A stretch of DNA of 64,000 bases from Pseudoalteromonas luteoviolacea S2607. GTDB taxonomy: Bacteria; Pseudomonadota; Gammaproteobacteria; Enterobacterales; Alteromonadaceae. The DNA lies in contig NZ_AUXV01000008.1 in the NCBI RefSeq assembly GCF_001625575.1, forward strand, positions 1-64,000, read 5' to 3'. The notes beneath the pieces are model-generated. The model saw only the letters and a program-made list of their open reading frames with translations, was not told where the DNA came from and did no database searches. The position numbers and the translations under genes are program-made. Positions 18,901 through 27,725 of this stretch are shown here, in pieces; within the stretch, counting starts at the first letter, position 1, and every line of letters starts with the position of its first letter.

Positions 18901-21653
18901 CTTCAGATCCTGATGGCGATGATATCAGCTTGAGTTTAATTGGTGACGATGGTGGGCTATTTGCAATTGCTCAGGATGGCAGAATTACCGTGGCTAATTC
19001 GTCACTCATCGCGTCTAACGGAGCTGTGACTTACAACCTGACGGTTCAAGTGTGTGACAGTGTGTCGCCCCCATTATGTGCAACAGACTCCATTACGATT
19101 AATGTAACAGTTGCGCAAACAATTTTTGTTGCTAATAAACTAACTACCTTTGGATCGGATGGGGAAAAGGTCGTACGTTTGAGAGCATCGTTGGAATATC
19201 ATGAGGTCGGTCAATCACTTGTGCTTTCTGATGGTAAAGTGTTGGTCGTAGGGGGCGTTGGTACTTGGGTTGAAAGTATTAGTAGAAACATCCATAGAGC
19301 TATCGTTACGAAGAGATTAGCGAACGGGTATCCAGACACGAGTTTTGCGAGTCAAGGCGTATTCTCTAGCCACTTTGGAATTGAAGTCTCAGACCAACCT
19401 CAAAACATAGTCGCTAAAGCGGTTGCTGTTGACAATGAAAACCGCATCTATGTCGCGGGCTATGCTGATTTTGGTGCCACAGAGGCACAAGAATTGCTAC
19501 TGTTTAGGCTAACCCCCAGTGGTGCGCACGATACCACTTATGGTGCGGGTTCTGGTTATACAAGGCTACCTTTGACAACTGGCTCGCGTATTACTCCAGT
19601 CGCTATTATGGTGGATGACTCTCAAACAGTGACGGTATTGAGTGATGTTAAAGTTGGTAACAACACCACCATAGCATTGACTCGAGTCGATGCATCGGGG
19701 GACATAATTGGTTCACTGGACTTAGCGCCTAGCTCTTCTCAATATGCAGACGGCGTTATTGACCTAGGTACTCATCTGCTTGTTTATGGCGAAGTTATGT
19801 CAGAAGCGGGGAATAAGGACCTTTTATTTGCACGGGTTAACAAATCCACATTGTTGCTGGACACGGATTTCCAATCATCGGGTTTCTTGCAAATAGATAT
19901 TTACAGCGCTTCGTTTGACAATCAGGTTCATGATGCCATTGAACTTAGTGATGGAAAAATATTACTGACTGGTGATTCATACTTGACGGGTGGTAGTGAC
20001 AAGTCAGCATTTATCATGAGGTTGGATAGCAACGGTAATATGGACACCACTTTTAATTCAAGTGGTTATATTCTCTATGAGCTAAATCAACTCCCCGCTT
20101 CAGGAATTGAAGGACAAGATTTCTCAGCTTGGAATGCGTATGGATTTGGTATTTATGCTGATGATAATCACTATTATGTTGGCATAGGGCGTGGTCAATT
20201 TAGTTCTTCATCTAATGCGGCTCAAATAATCAGAACCGATCACAGTGGCACAATAGATTCAGCTTGGTTGCCTGACAGCGGTGGGCCTACGGCATATCGA
20301 CAATTTTTATTGGCACCGGTTAACATGCATCGTACTTCTGGCGGGTTCTTAATGCATGGTTATCAATATCGCTCTGTTGGTAACAGTTTCTTTTATTCAC
20401 TGTGGTTGGGAGAAATTACAACCAGTGCACAGTTTAACGGTAACTTTGCTTCTAATGGACAACTCGACTTAGATACAGGCGATGGAAACGAAGTCTTCAG
20501 TGCAGGACAAAGTGTAATGGCCGCCTCGAATCAAGCATTGATTGCTGGGCACTCGACAAGTTGGCAAGATGGTGAAGTACCCTACATTTATAAATTGGAC
20601 GATACCGGTAACGGCGTCGCTAGTTTTGGCAATATAGGTAAATCTCAGTTTGCATTGAGTGCCTCGGGCACGACGAGCGCCATGGTAGAAACAGGTGCTG
20701 GTAATCTGTTATTGGCAGGAAATCAAAATACTAGCCAAGCTTTCATTGTGAACATGAGTAGTACGGGGGCACAAGACTTTGATTTCAAACCAGATGGAAG
20801 CGGCAGTGCCATCAGTATTAATGCTGGTGATTATGGCGGCACCGGCAGCACTGTTGTTGTAACCAAATTATATAGTTTAATCACTGGTGATTTCTTAGCT
20901 TTTGCGAAAATTAATGATGGGTGTATTGATCAAAGTCACGCATTTATTTACACCAGTGTTGGACTCATGTCTGGGCATTTCCAGTACCCCGTTCCGAGCG
21001 GAGTATCCTGTGGTACCACCGCGCGCGGGATTGATTTTATTCACCCAGTTTCGACCTTTTTAGTCGGAATAGGAACTGATGAACAAGAATTTACAGAACC
21101 TAGAGTGATTTTAGCCAAAGCCACAGTAACAGGTGTGTTAGATCCTACTTTTGGAACAGCGGGGGTTGCTGCGCTAGATATAGGACTTGTGACCGGTGAA
21201 ACTCTGACACTCAAAGGATCATTTGTCGATGGCGAGGGACGGTTTGTTGTCTTTGGGACCGGCGGGACGAAGAACTTTGTGGTAAGAGCTAATGCTGACG
21301 GTTCTCTAGACAGTACCTTTGGTACCAACGGTGTCTTTATCTTCGAACAGCTAGGCACTACCGCTGTGGCGGTCAAGCAAGGGTGGGTTCAAAGTACAGG
21401 TGAGTTGGTAATGTTTTTACAATCAACCTCAGGCCTTGAAGTCTATGTCGCTCGCGTGAAGTTAACAGATGATGCTGGGACATTAGACTTGTCATTTAAC
21501 TCAGTCGGTCATCAGCAGTTCAGCGTAAGCATGACAGGGCAGTTAGAGTCTGCTATTAGTTTAAATAACGGCGATAGCTTTGTCTTAGTATTACAGCAAG
21601 ATGAACCTAAGGTGGTTGTCTTGCAAGCTGGCAAGATTGAAATATCTGATTAG
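15915..21653 (+). CDS. Giant surface-type lipoprotein: FN3, seven tandem-95 repeats, delta-60 propeller
   Basis: A 1912-residue lipoprotein. The signal peptide ends in the lipobox LLTACGGGG (Cys23), followed by a Gln/Ser/Pro linker. Next come an Ig-like part (about 60-185), a fibronectin III-like domain (about 190-280) and seven tandem-95 (bacterial Ig/cadherin-like) repeats starting near residues 287, 382, 481, 585, 681, 778 and 874. Each opens with P-[IVM]-A-x3-[DS] and carries a FVGxDSFxYxVxD-type strand. A cadherin-like unit (about 971-1070) follows. The last 840 residues show delta-60 propeller motifs such as DTSFASQG, DTTFNSSG, DPTFGTAG and DSTFGTNG. Asp-rich loops suggest Ca2+ binding. 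Probable adhesin or surface scaffold. It lies 10 bases after the FecR gene. Confidence 0.88.
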   Translation: MRIQSIYQTLTAAIITGLLLTACGGGGENKPLQQTSSSGDNTSPTQQEPQQPSLVSNTPNVVDFSYQPRFRFARLSENQIVDEVMINGTGDLIHPLDTVTERGNLTVSVDNIEDPDGIGRVLLGFNNTEQAIVLCDSNCSSPFKFTQTGINPFNFGQQSGSINIQVWVEDLEGNATVVATKQVNWIPRSVVVEPAQRGEDGTLTVSWQALEEALRYNVYLAQSPIDDLANVTSLPDGRRVIALSETSQSFTGLDPQKHYYLRVTGIDGSGESAFSDSIMLPATDLILPIANNDSFIGEQFQSISANVLSNDQDLGFGPLEVVVPAIVAPQNGTLDLQTNGNFTYTPNESFFGSDSFVYQVVNTQGATAQATVSITIERTNQNPIAIPNSYALEKNSELTVSGGGLLVNDIDFDGDSVSVNPTPVVNVQNGTLTLNTDGTFTYLPAADFVGADFFQYRIEDGNGGFATADVSLSIEEELSNTPPVAVNDNYETSEDIQLLIPAPGILENDSDDQLDSGSTSTIGLQIDISEATKSGTLELTSEGGFRYTPGENFSGQDFFVYQITDQQGATAAAFAVINIIPVNDPPMAMDDSVEVTAGALIEIDVANNDLDIDGVLDLSTLTAVMQPMHGSLSLNSNNKFVYQSESGFDGTDYFTYTVKDNEGAVSNEAFVYIFVTTENISPVAVNDAASTSQDVSININVLANDSDTDGSLNGATLEIVTAPENGSASIESAEHTIVYIPASGFVGVDTFEYRVQDNRGDFSNTATVTVTVSAANQPPIANNDSAEVEIGKSVFIAVLENDSDPDGLIDFSTLEVVSSPTKGTVTVESTGAFSYAHTGTAVGTDNFSYRVKDNAGAFSNNALVSITIVEPDTTPVANPDSATLDKNTSVMIDVLANDDAKGLSLVPSTIEIVTPVAHGSTFIDTSTGSISYIPMNNFVGNDSFTYQVNNNNGQTSNVATVSIVVNDRNYAPSVTGGSANIQTNVSDGDFVLQVSASDPDGDDISLSLIGDDGGLFAIAQDGRITVANSSLIASNGAVTYNLTVQVCDSVSPPLCATDSITINVTVAQTIFVANKLTTFGSDGEKVVRLRASLEYHEVGQSLVLSDGKVLVVGGVGTWVESISRNIHRAIVTKRLANGYPDTSFASQGVFSSHFGIEVSDQPQNIVAKAVAVDNENRIYVAGYADFGATEAQELLLFRLTPSGAHDTTYGAGSGYTRLPLTTGSRITPVAIMVDDSQTVTVLSDVKVGNNTTIALTRVDASGDIIGSLDLAPSSSQYADGVIDLGTHLLVYGEVMSEAGNKDLLFARVNKSTLLLDTDFQSSGFLQIDIYSASFDNQVHDAIELSDGKILLTGDSYLTGGSDKSAFIMRLDSNGNMDTTFNSSGYILYELNQLPASGIEGQDFSAWNAYGFGIYADDNHYYVGIGRGQFSSSSNAAQIIRTDHSGTIDSAWLPDSGGPTAYRQFLLAPVNMHRTSGGFLMHGYQYRSVGNSFFYSLWLGEITTSAQFNGNFASNGQLDLDTGDGNEVFSAGQSVMAASNQALIAGHSTSWQDGEVPYIYKLDDTGNGVASFGNIGKSQFALSASGTTSAMVETGAGNLLLAGNQNTSQAFIVNMSSTGAQDFDFKPDGSGSAISINAGDYGGTGSTVVVTKLYSLITGDFLAFAKINDGCIDQSHAFIYTSVGLMSGHFQYPVPSGVSCGTTARGIDFIHPVSTFLVGIGTDEQEFTEPRVILAKATVTGVLDPTFGTAGVAALDIGLVTGETLTLKGSFVDGEGRFVVFGTGGTKNFVVRANADGSLDSTFGTNGVFIFEQLGTTAVAVKQGWVQSTGELVMFLQSTSGLEVYVARVKLTDDAGTLDLSFNSVGHQQFSVSMTGQLESAISLNNGDSFVLVLQQDEPKVVVLQAGKIEISD

Positions 21654-21675
21654 CCGACAGTGAGGTTTGTACACA

Positions 21676-22494
21676 ATGAAGTTAAAATTCTACGGCGTAC
21701 GGGGGTCTATCCCGACGCCGGGACCTGACACGGTAAAATATGGGGGAAACACCGTGTGTGTTTCCTTACAGAGTAACTCTGGCGCTCATATTATTTTAGA
21801 CTCTGGAACGGGCATCAGAATACTCGGGGACGAGTTACTCAGTGACAAGCGACCGATATGTATTTTACTGAGTCATAACCACTGGGATCACATTCAAGGA
21901 TTTCCTTTTTTTGTACCAGCTTATATGCCTAACAGAGATATTACGATTGTGCCTGGGATCACAGAAGAGTTGGCTCCTGACGCAATATTAAAGCAAATGC
22001 AAGGGAGCTACTTTCCTGTTCAGTCAAAAGATTTACCTGCAAGTGTTAAATTACAGGTTCAAAAAAATGATGCTTGGCTTTATCAAGATATCAATATAGA
22101 GCGAAAGGCGATGAACCACCCAGGAGGGGGGAGTGCTTATCGACTCATCGTGGATGGAATTACAATCGTATATGCGATTGACAATGAACTCTATCCACCC
22201 AATGAGCCTGTGACGAGCTTTGATGACTGGGCTGAGTTTGTTAATGAAGCAGATTACTTGATCCATGACGGACAGTTCATGCCAAGTGACTACCCATTAA
22301 AAATGGGTTGGGGCCACTCCCAAATTAAGGATGCTTTGGCACTCGCTGAGTTGGGAAAGGTTAAAAATTTAGTCATTATTAGCCATGACCCAGCACGCAC
22401 CGACGCTGATTTGGATCAGATAAACGACAATATCCAAAATAGTAATTATCCATTCCATACAATTTTAGCCTTTGAGGGGCTAGAAATAACATGA
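21676..22494 (+). CDS. Metallo-beta-lactamase-fold hydrolase, possible cyclic nucleotide phosphodiesterase
   Basis: A 272-residue cytoplasmic MBL-fold enzyme. The metal motif HxHxDH is seen as SHNHWDHIQG (His67, His69, Asp71, His72), with further ligands in MNHPGGG, LIHDGQF and ISHDPARTD. The N-terminus FYGVRGSIPTPGPDTVKYGGN is shared with PhnP-like phosphodiesterases and proteins often labelled class II cAMP phosphodiesterase-like. Its stop overlaps the start of the adenylate cyclase by 4 bases, which makes hydrolysis of a cyclic nucleotide an attractive but unproven role. The ATG at 21676 with GAGG ten bases upstream is preferred to the TTG at 21667, which would sit on that ribosome site. 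Confidence 0.85.
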   Translation: MKLKFYGVRGSIPTPGPDTVKYGGNTVCVSLQSNSGAHIILDSGTGIRILGDELLSDKRPICILLSHNHWDHIQGFPFFVPAYMPNRDITIVPGITEELAPDAILKQMQGSYFPVQSKDLPASVKLQVQKNDAWLYQDINIERKAMNHPGGGSAYRLIVDGITIVYAIDNELYPPNEPVTSFDDWAEFVNEADYLIHDGQFMPSDYPLKMGWGHSQIKDALALAELGKVKNLVIISHDPARTDADLDQINDNIQNSNYPFHTILAFEGLEIT

Positions 22495-24716
22495 AGCTAA
22501 AGAAGTGGTTCAAGCTTTATCGCCTTCAATGGATCACAGGCGCAGTCATCACTCTTCTATTCATGTTACTTCACCTACTTGCTTTGTCACCTGCGTCACC
22601 TTATGGACAAGTTATCAAGCGCTTTGAGGGTCTTGCCTATGATGTTCGATTAAAAGAGTCCTTAGTATTTCAACAGCGCTCTTTTTTGCCGATTATCATC
22701 GTTGATATTGATGAACAAAGCCTTATCGAAGTGGGAAGGTTTCCCTGGAGCCGACATGTCATGGGTCAGCTTCAAAGCCAGTTAGCAAAAGCCGGTGTGG
22801 CAGTGGTCGCGTACGATGTACTGTTTTCGGAGCCTGAACTAAACCCAGCCATGCAAGTTGTTAGTCACCTTGGCGGTAGCAAGGAAGATGTCATTAGTAC
22901 GTTAGAGACACTTGCGCCAGACATTGACGCTGATATCGCGTTTTCAAAAACACTTGATGCAACCGATACAGTATTGGGGATGTTATTTGAACACCAAGAA
23001 GACATTTTGGTCGGTAATTTACCTGTTCCCATTTTTGCAAGCGAAATTAAGCCCAAGGAGTTGCCCATCCCAGACTTTGCTGGGCATGTTGCCAATGTGA
23101 AAGTTTTGCAGCTCAACAGCCCTGGGACAGGTTTCATCAACAGTGCACCGGATGGTGACGGATTTGTCCGATACTCGATGTTAATGATTAAACATAACGA
23201 AGAGGCATATCCCGCGCTTGCCTTAGAGGCGGCAAGGCTTTATACGCTTGCTGATGAGGTAAAAATAGTCGCAAAGCCTTTCGGAGATGGGCACAGCGTT
23301 CAGGGGATCAAGCTCGGGACGACATTAATTCCAACAGATGATTATGGCAGAGTGGCAATCCCTTTTAGAGGCCCAGCATTTAGCTTTCCATATGTATCTG
23401 CGATTGATGTATTAAAAGGAGAAATTGACGCGAAGCTATTTGATCAAGCAATTGTATTTGTTGGCACGTCCGCCGTTGGCCATGCCGATTTACGTACAAC
23501 GCCAGTAGGTGTGCAGTATCCAGGCGTTGAGGTGCACGCAAATGTTTTAGAAGGGCTAGTCTTTCCTGAGTTACTGCCGTCAAGGCCTGATTGGATTGAT
23601 GGCGCAGTCGTTTTGTTATTACTCCTGATCGGCATTGTAACCTCGATTGTTTTGCCTATTTTGGGTGTATTTGGCATGACTCTAGTTGCACTTTTTATTA
23701 CCGGCGCTTTTATATTTTTCAGTTTTTACGCGTGGGTAGTATGGCGGCTCGATTTTCCGCAAGTGGCCGTACTGGGGCTAACGATTACTCAAACTACAGT
23801 TTTAGGCAGTCTTGGCTTTGTGAAAGAGCACAAAGAGCGTGTACAAATAAAATCAATCTTTGATCAATATGTGCCACCCGCCCATATCGCTTCGATGCTT
23901 GAACAACCTGATCAGGCTTCAATGGAGGGGGAAAAGCGCGTAATGACAGTATTGTTTGCAGACATTAGAGAGTTTACAAGTATTTCTGAATCATTGGATG
24001 CAGGCAGATTAAAAGCCTATCTCAACCAGTATTTTTCTCCCATCACACGAATTATTTTCGAATACCAGGGCACAATAGATAAATATGTTGGTGATATGGT
24101 TATGGCGTTTTGGAATGCGCCCTTGTTAGTAGATGATCACCCAGAGCTTGCCGTGAAATGTGCGATGCAAATGCAGGTACAAGTGGATGCGTTACAAGCG
24201 CAAATGAAAGATCAAGGGTTCCCACCATTTGCCATTGGGATTGGGCTAAATACGGGGGATATGAACGTAGGCGATATGGGCTCAGAATATCGTAGGGCAT
24301 ATACGGTACTCGGGGATGCAGTAAACCTTGGTTCACGATTAGAGGGGCTCACCAAATTTTATGGTGTTGGTATTTTGATTAGTGAAATGACCTTTGAACA
24401 TTGCCCAAATATAATCTTTAGGCCGATAGACAAAGTAAAAGTGAAGGGGAAAAATGAAGCTGTCACTATTTATGAGCCTATCGCATATAAAAATGATATT
24501 ACGAATGAGCAACTGGAGGAGCTTGAAGCACATAATTCAGCTTGGCAGTTGTATTTATCGCAATGTTGGCAGGAAGCTTTGCCAGCTTTTACTAAACTTA
24601 TAGAGTTGCAACCACAAAGAAAGGTCTACAGCTTGCTTTGTGAAAGAGTGCGTGAGATGCAGTTACATCCGCCTGGTGAAAACTGGGATGGTAGTTACAC
24701 GCACAAATCTAAATAG
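22491..24716 (+). CDS. CHASE2-domain adenylate cyclase
   Basis: A 741-residue membrane sensor. One N-terminal helix (about 13-33), a periplasmic CHASE2 domain (about 40-365; IIIVDIDEQSLIEVGRFPWSR, VFVGTSAVGHADLRTTP), three membrane helices (about 370-440), then a class III nucleotide cyclase domain (about 480-660). The two metal-binding Asp are in FADIREFT (Asp491) and DKYVGDMVMAFW (Asp535). Lys in DKYVGD and Asp in TVLGDAVNLGSRLEG are the adenine-specifying residues, so cAMP is the expected product. A TPR-like tail follows (about 670-741). Translationally coupled to the MBL hydrolase. CHASE2 should sense an extracytoplasmic signal, possibly relayed by the FecR or lipoprotein partner. Confidence 0.93.
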   Translation: MKLKKWFKLYRLQWITGAVITLLFMLLHLLALSPASPYGQVIKRFEGLAYDVRLKESLVFQQRSFLPIIIVDIDEQSLIEVGRFPWSRHVMGQLQSQLAKAGVAVVAYDVLFSEPELNPAMQVVSHLGGSKEDVISTLETLAPDIDADIAFSKTLDATDTVLGMLFEHQEDILVGNLPVPIFASEIKPKELPIPDFAGHVANVKVLQLNSPGTGFINSAPDGDGFVRYSMLMIKHNEEAYPALALEAARLYTLADEVKIVAKPFGDGHSVQGIKLGTTLIPTDDYGRVAIPFRGPAFSFPYVSAIDVLKGEIDAKLFDQAIVFVGTSAVGHADLRTTPVGVQYPGVEVHANVLEGLVFPELLPSRPDWIDGAVVLLLLLIGIVTSIVLPILGVFGMTLVALFITGAFIFFSFYAWVVWRLDFPQVAVLGLTITQTTVLGSLGFVKEHKERVQIKSIFDQYVPPAHIASMLEQPDQASMEGEKRVMTVLFADIREFTSISESLDAGRLKAYLNQYFSPITRIIFEYQGTIDKYVGDMVMAFWNAPLLVDDHPELAVKCAMQMQVQVDALQAQMKDQGFPPFAIGIGLNTGDMNVGDMGSEYRRAYTVLGDAVNLGSRLEGLTKFYGVGILISEMTFEHCPNIIFRPIDKVKVKGKNEAVTIYEPIAYKNDITNEQLEELEAHNSAWQLYLSQCWQEALPAFTKLIELQPQRKVYSLLCERVREMQLHPPGENWDGSYTHKSK

Positions 24717-24733
24717 AAAAGGCATGATGGGTC

Positions 24734-26386
24734 ATGGATTTGTCTATTCCTAAAACTGTCACTGAAGAGGTGCTTATTGAGAGCAATGTCGCTCTTAAAC
24801 ACTTACTCAAGTTGGCAACAGAGTTGTCTGCAGAACATGATACAGACAGATTGTTAGAGCATATTTTAGAGTCGGCTATTGCGCTAAGTAATGCTGAAGG
24901 GGGCACGATATATTCAGTTTCCGAGAGCAATCAGCTTAGCTTCGCTACACTCATAAACGAACCGCTTGGTATGCATATGGGAGGAACCTCCGGGACGGAT
25001 ATTCCATTTCCTGCTATTCCAATATACTTACAAAATGGGCAGCCCAATGAGAGTGCTTTGGTCGCATTAGCGGCGGCGAAGAAGGAGCTGATCCGTATAG
25101 ACGACGTCTATGATTGTACGGCATATGATCTCTCTGCCGCGCGTGCGATGGATAAGAAGACTGGCTATCATACTCAATCGGTCCTGACTGTACCGATGGC
25201 AAATCATGAAAGTGACTTAAATGGTGTTTTACAACTGATAAACCCACGAAGTAATGGCAAAGTAGTTCCGTTTTCGAAAGGTCTTGTTGAGCTTATTTGC
25301 TCCATTACATCATTAGCTGCGGTAGCAATTACCAATCGACAGTTAATTGATGATATGGAAACTCTGTTTCAGGCATTTACACGCTTAATTGCGAAAGCAA
25401 TCGATGAAAAGTCGCCGTATACAGGTGGGCACTGTCGGCGGGTCCCCGAGCTGACTATGATGATTGCCGAAGCTGTCCACAATGCGAGCGAAGGTCCGAT
25501 GGCTGACTTCAAGATGGACCAAGCGGACAGACACGAATTGTCATTAGCTGGCTGGTTGCATGACTGCGGCAAGATAGCAATTCCTGAGTACGTAATGGAT
25601 AAAGCAACCAAGTTGCATTCTGTATACGATAAAATTGATTTTGTGGTCGCAAAAATTGAAATTGCGAAGCGAGATATAGAGCTAGAATATATAAAAGAGA
25701 TTACGCGTGCAGAAGTGCTAGACCAGCAGGAAAAAGTTACGTGTTTGAGAAATGAATTGAACCAAAAGCTTGCAGAATTGGAACAAGAAAGCGCATTTTT
25801 GCAAAAAGCCAATATTGGTGGTGAGTTTATGAAGGACGAAGACCAGCAGCGGGTTCAAGCTTTGGCTGATAATTACCAAGTTGAAATAGCATCCATTAAA
25901 CAACCTTTACTGAGTGATGAAGAGGTGTATAACTTAAGCATTGCTAGAGGGACACTCACCAAAGAAGAGAGATTAGTGATTAATAAACATATGGATATTA
26001 CGCTAGAGATGCTCGAAGCTTTACCATTTCCTAAGCACCTACGCAGAGTGCCAGAGTTTGCGGGTGGACACCATGAAAAAATGGATGGGACCGGTTATCC
26101 AAAAGGGCTGACCAGAGAGCAAATGTCGGTACCTGCCAGAATAATGGCAATTGCAGATATTTTTGAAGCACTCACGGCGGCCGATAGGCCATACAAAGAT
26201 GCAAAGCCGCTGAGTGAGTGCCTTTTCATCATGGGTAAGATGAAACTGGGTGATCACATCGATCCAGACTTGTTTGATGTGTTTGTCAGCTCAGGTGTGT
26301 ATCTCGATTACGCCCAGCAATACTTAAAGCCCGAGCAAATTGATCAAGTTGATGTGACCAAAATCCCGGGCTTTGAGCCCAATTAA
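24734..26386 (+). CDS. GAF and HD-GYP cyclic-di-GMP phosphodiesterase
   Basis: A 550-residue cytoplasmic protein with an N-terminal GAF domain (about 30-200) and a C-terminal HD-GYP domain. The HD motif is His276-Asp277 in LHDCGKIAIPEYV, and the signature HHEKMDGTGYPKGL starts at His446. All catalytic positions are present, so hydrolysis of c-di-GMP is expected. The two motifs are 169 residues apart, about 100 more than usual, because of a charged coiled-coil insertion (about 295-400, with LDQQEKVTCLRNELNQKLAELEQE). It starts 17 bases after the cyclase and is the last gene of the operon, ending 12 bases from a convergent gene. Confidence 0.93.
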   Translation: MDLSIPKTVTEEVLIESNVALKHLLKLATELSAEHDTDRLLEHILESAIALSNAEGGTIYSVSESNQLSFATLINEPLGMHMGGTSGTDIPFPAIPIYLQNGQPNESALVALAAAKKELIRIDDVYDCTAYDLSAARAMDKKTGYHTQSVLTVPMANHESDLNGVLQLINPRSNGKVVPFSKGLVELICSITSLAAVAITNRQLIDDMETLFQAFTRLIAKAIDEKSPYTGGHCRRVPELTMMIAEAVHNASEGPMADFKMDQADRHELSLAGWLHDCGKIAIPEYVMDKATKLHSVYDKIDFVVAKIEIAKRDIELEYIKEITRAEVLDQQEKVTCLRNELNQKLAELEQESAFLQKANIGGEFMKDEDQQRVQALADNYQVEIASIKQPLLSDEEVYNLSIARGTLTKEERLVINKHMDITLEMLEALPFPKHLRRVPEFAGGHHEKMDGTGYPKGLTREQMSVPARIMAIADIFEALTAADRPYKDAKPLSECLFIMGKMKLGDHIDPDLFDVFVSSGVYLDYAQQYLKPEQIDQVDVTKIPGFEPN

Positions 26387-26397
26387 AGTCGCGTACA

Positions 26398-26769
26398 TCA
26401 ATTGACCCGCCATGGTGGGTTCAATCTGTTTTCGCCTGCCCAATAGAGTTTTATTTGATTACCTGAGGGATCAAATAGTACAGCTTCTTTCCATAGGTAT
26501 CGCTCCATAGTTGGCATTTGAGTAAAGGTGAGACCTTTGCTCTTTAATGCTGCAACCCAAGCATCTAAGTCTTCATGCTCGAAATAAATTGTAGCGCCGT
26601 TATTAAATGCTTCAGTTTCGAGTGACAAAGAAAATGAGCTGTCGCCTTCAGGGCATTCAAATCTAGCATAATGAGGTGTATCAACAATTAATGTGAACCC
26701 AAGTAATTGATAAAAATCAACCGCTTCTTTCATGTTCGTTACGGGCAGAGTGACTTGGTTTAGGTTCAT
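26398..26769 (-). CDS. VOC (glyoxalase/bleomycin resistance) family protein
   Basis: A 123-residue protein with two beta-alpha-beta-beta-beta modules of the vicinal oxygen chelate fold. It begins NLNQVTLPVTNMKEAVDFYQLLGF and ends with LFDPSGNQIKLYWAGENR, the usual second-module signature. The substrate cannot be told from sequence. Convergent with the HD-GYP gene; the next gene upstream on the same strand is 44 bases away and may be co-transcribed. Confidence 0.88.
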   Translation of the reverse strand: MNLNQVTLPVTNMKEAVDFYQLLGFTLIVDTPHYARFECPEGDSSFSLSLETEAFNNGATIYFEHEDLDAWVAALKSKGLTFTQMPTMERYLWKEAVLFDPSGNQIKLYWAGENRLNPPWRVN

Positions 26770-26813
26770 TGCTATTGGCTCCTTGCAGTGATGTTATTGT
26801 TTTTTGTGTGGCT

Positions 26814-27428
26814 TCAGGTAATTCGATTATTAAGGGAACTAGATAGAGTTTCAAGGGCAGTGTATTTAACGTGCTCCATTAACTCTGGAAAAAAGCTTAA
26901 AAATAATTGCTCTAACTCGTTGAAGTTGTCTTCAATCTCTTCGCCAATTCCCATAAATTGATTGTTAAATCGTATCCGTTTTGAAATGTTGTCCAGCGCC
27001 TGAGTCGTTCCATGTAGAGATTGGTAATGAGCAAACCAATCGTGATTAATTATATTGCCTACGACATGTTGCATCCCTAAAGGCATATTATTTAGGTTTT
27101 GTTGAAGTAATTGATAGCTATGCTGTTTAAAAAGCTCAAATTGTACAGGTGTAAAAAGATGCCAGTTTTTAATTAGTAGGTGGTCATACAAAACGTCGAG
27201 TGCTACGCCAGAAAAGCGCTTTCTTTTTGGGCTGAATAGTGATCTTGAGTGTCTCACAGCGTCATGCTGGTCAGTAAATTTGTCCACTAAAATGTGGTTT
27301 GCCAACCCGCTCTTGACGTGGCAATTGAGCAAACTCGTATCAAGGCCTTTTTGAAAATCACCAAGTAAATTACCAAAATATGAATCTGCATTATCCTGCG
27401 CTAAAAACAAATGGGCTAAGTAGTTCAA
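26814..27428 (-). CDS. acpH: Acyl carrier protein phosphodiesterase
   Basis: A 204-residue AcpH (DUF479) family enzyme that removes the 4'-phosphopantetheine from acyl carrier protein. The N-terminus MNYLAHLFLAQDNADSYFGNLLGDF is characteristic, with HAHLx and D residues for a divalent metal in an HD-like helical fold, and HILVDKFTDQHDAV and VALDVLYDHLL following. Slightly longer than E. coli AcpH (193). Upstream of the VOC gene on the same strand. Confidence 0.92.
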   Translation of the reverse strand: MNYLAHLFLAQDNADSYFGNLLGDFQKGLDTSLLNCHVKSGLANHILVDKFTDQHDAVRHSRSLFSPKRKRFSGVALDVLYDHLLIKNWHLFTPVQFELFKQHSYQLLQQNLNNMPLGMQHVVGNIINHDWFAHYQSLHGTTQALDNISKRIRFNNQFMGIGEEIEDNFNELEQLFLSFFPELMEHVKYTALETLSSSLNNRIT

Positions 27429-27725
27429 ATGAGTACCTTTGTGCTATTCGAGATTACTGCGTTCATACAAATACTGAACCTCCTTAATTCTATATGGGTT
27501 AAAGATTAAATAATCAATCCAAGCACTCAAATTACCCATGAGTTAGTTGCAATACGAACACAGTCAAAAATGCATTTATGTCGTAAAAATGAACAGCGCA
27601 TGTGTGTTATTTTTTAATTACATGGACGTCAAACTTTGATTTGTTCTGCTAATCTTAAAGTACGATTAATAGCAAAGAAGATCTTTAATGTTAAATCTAC
27701 TGCACTCTGAAGATGAGGTACAGTG

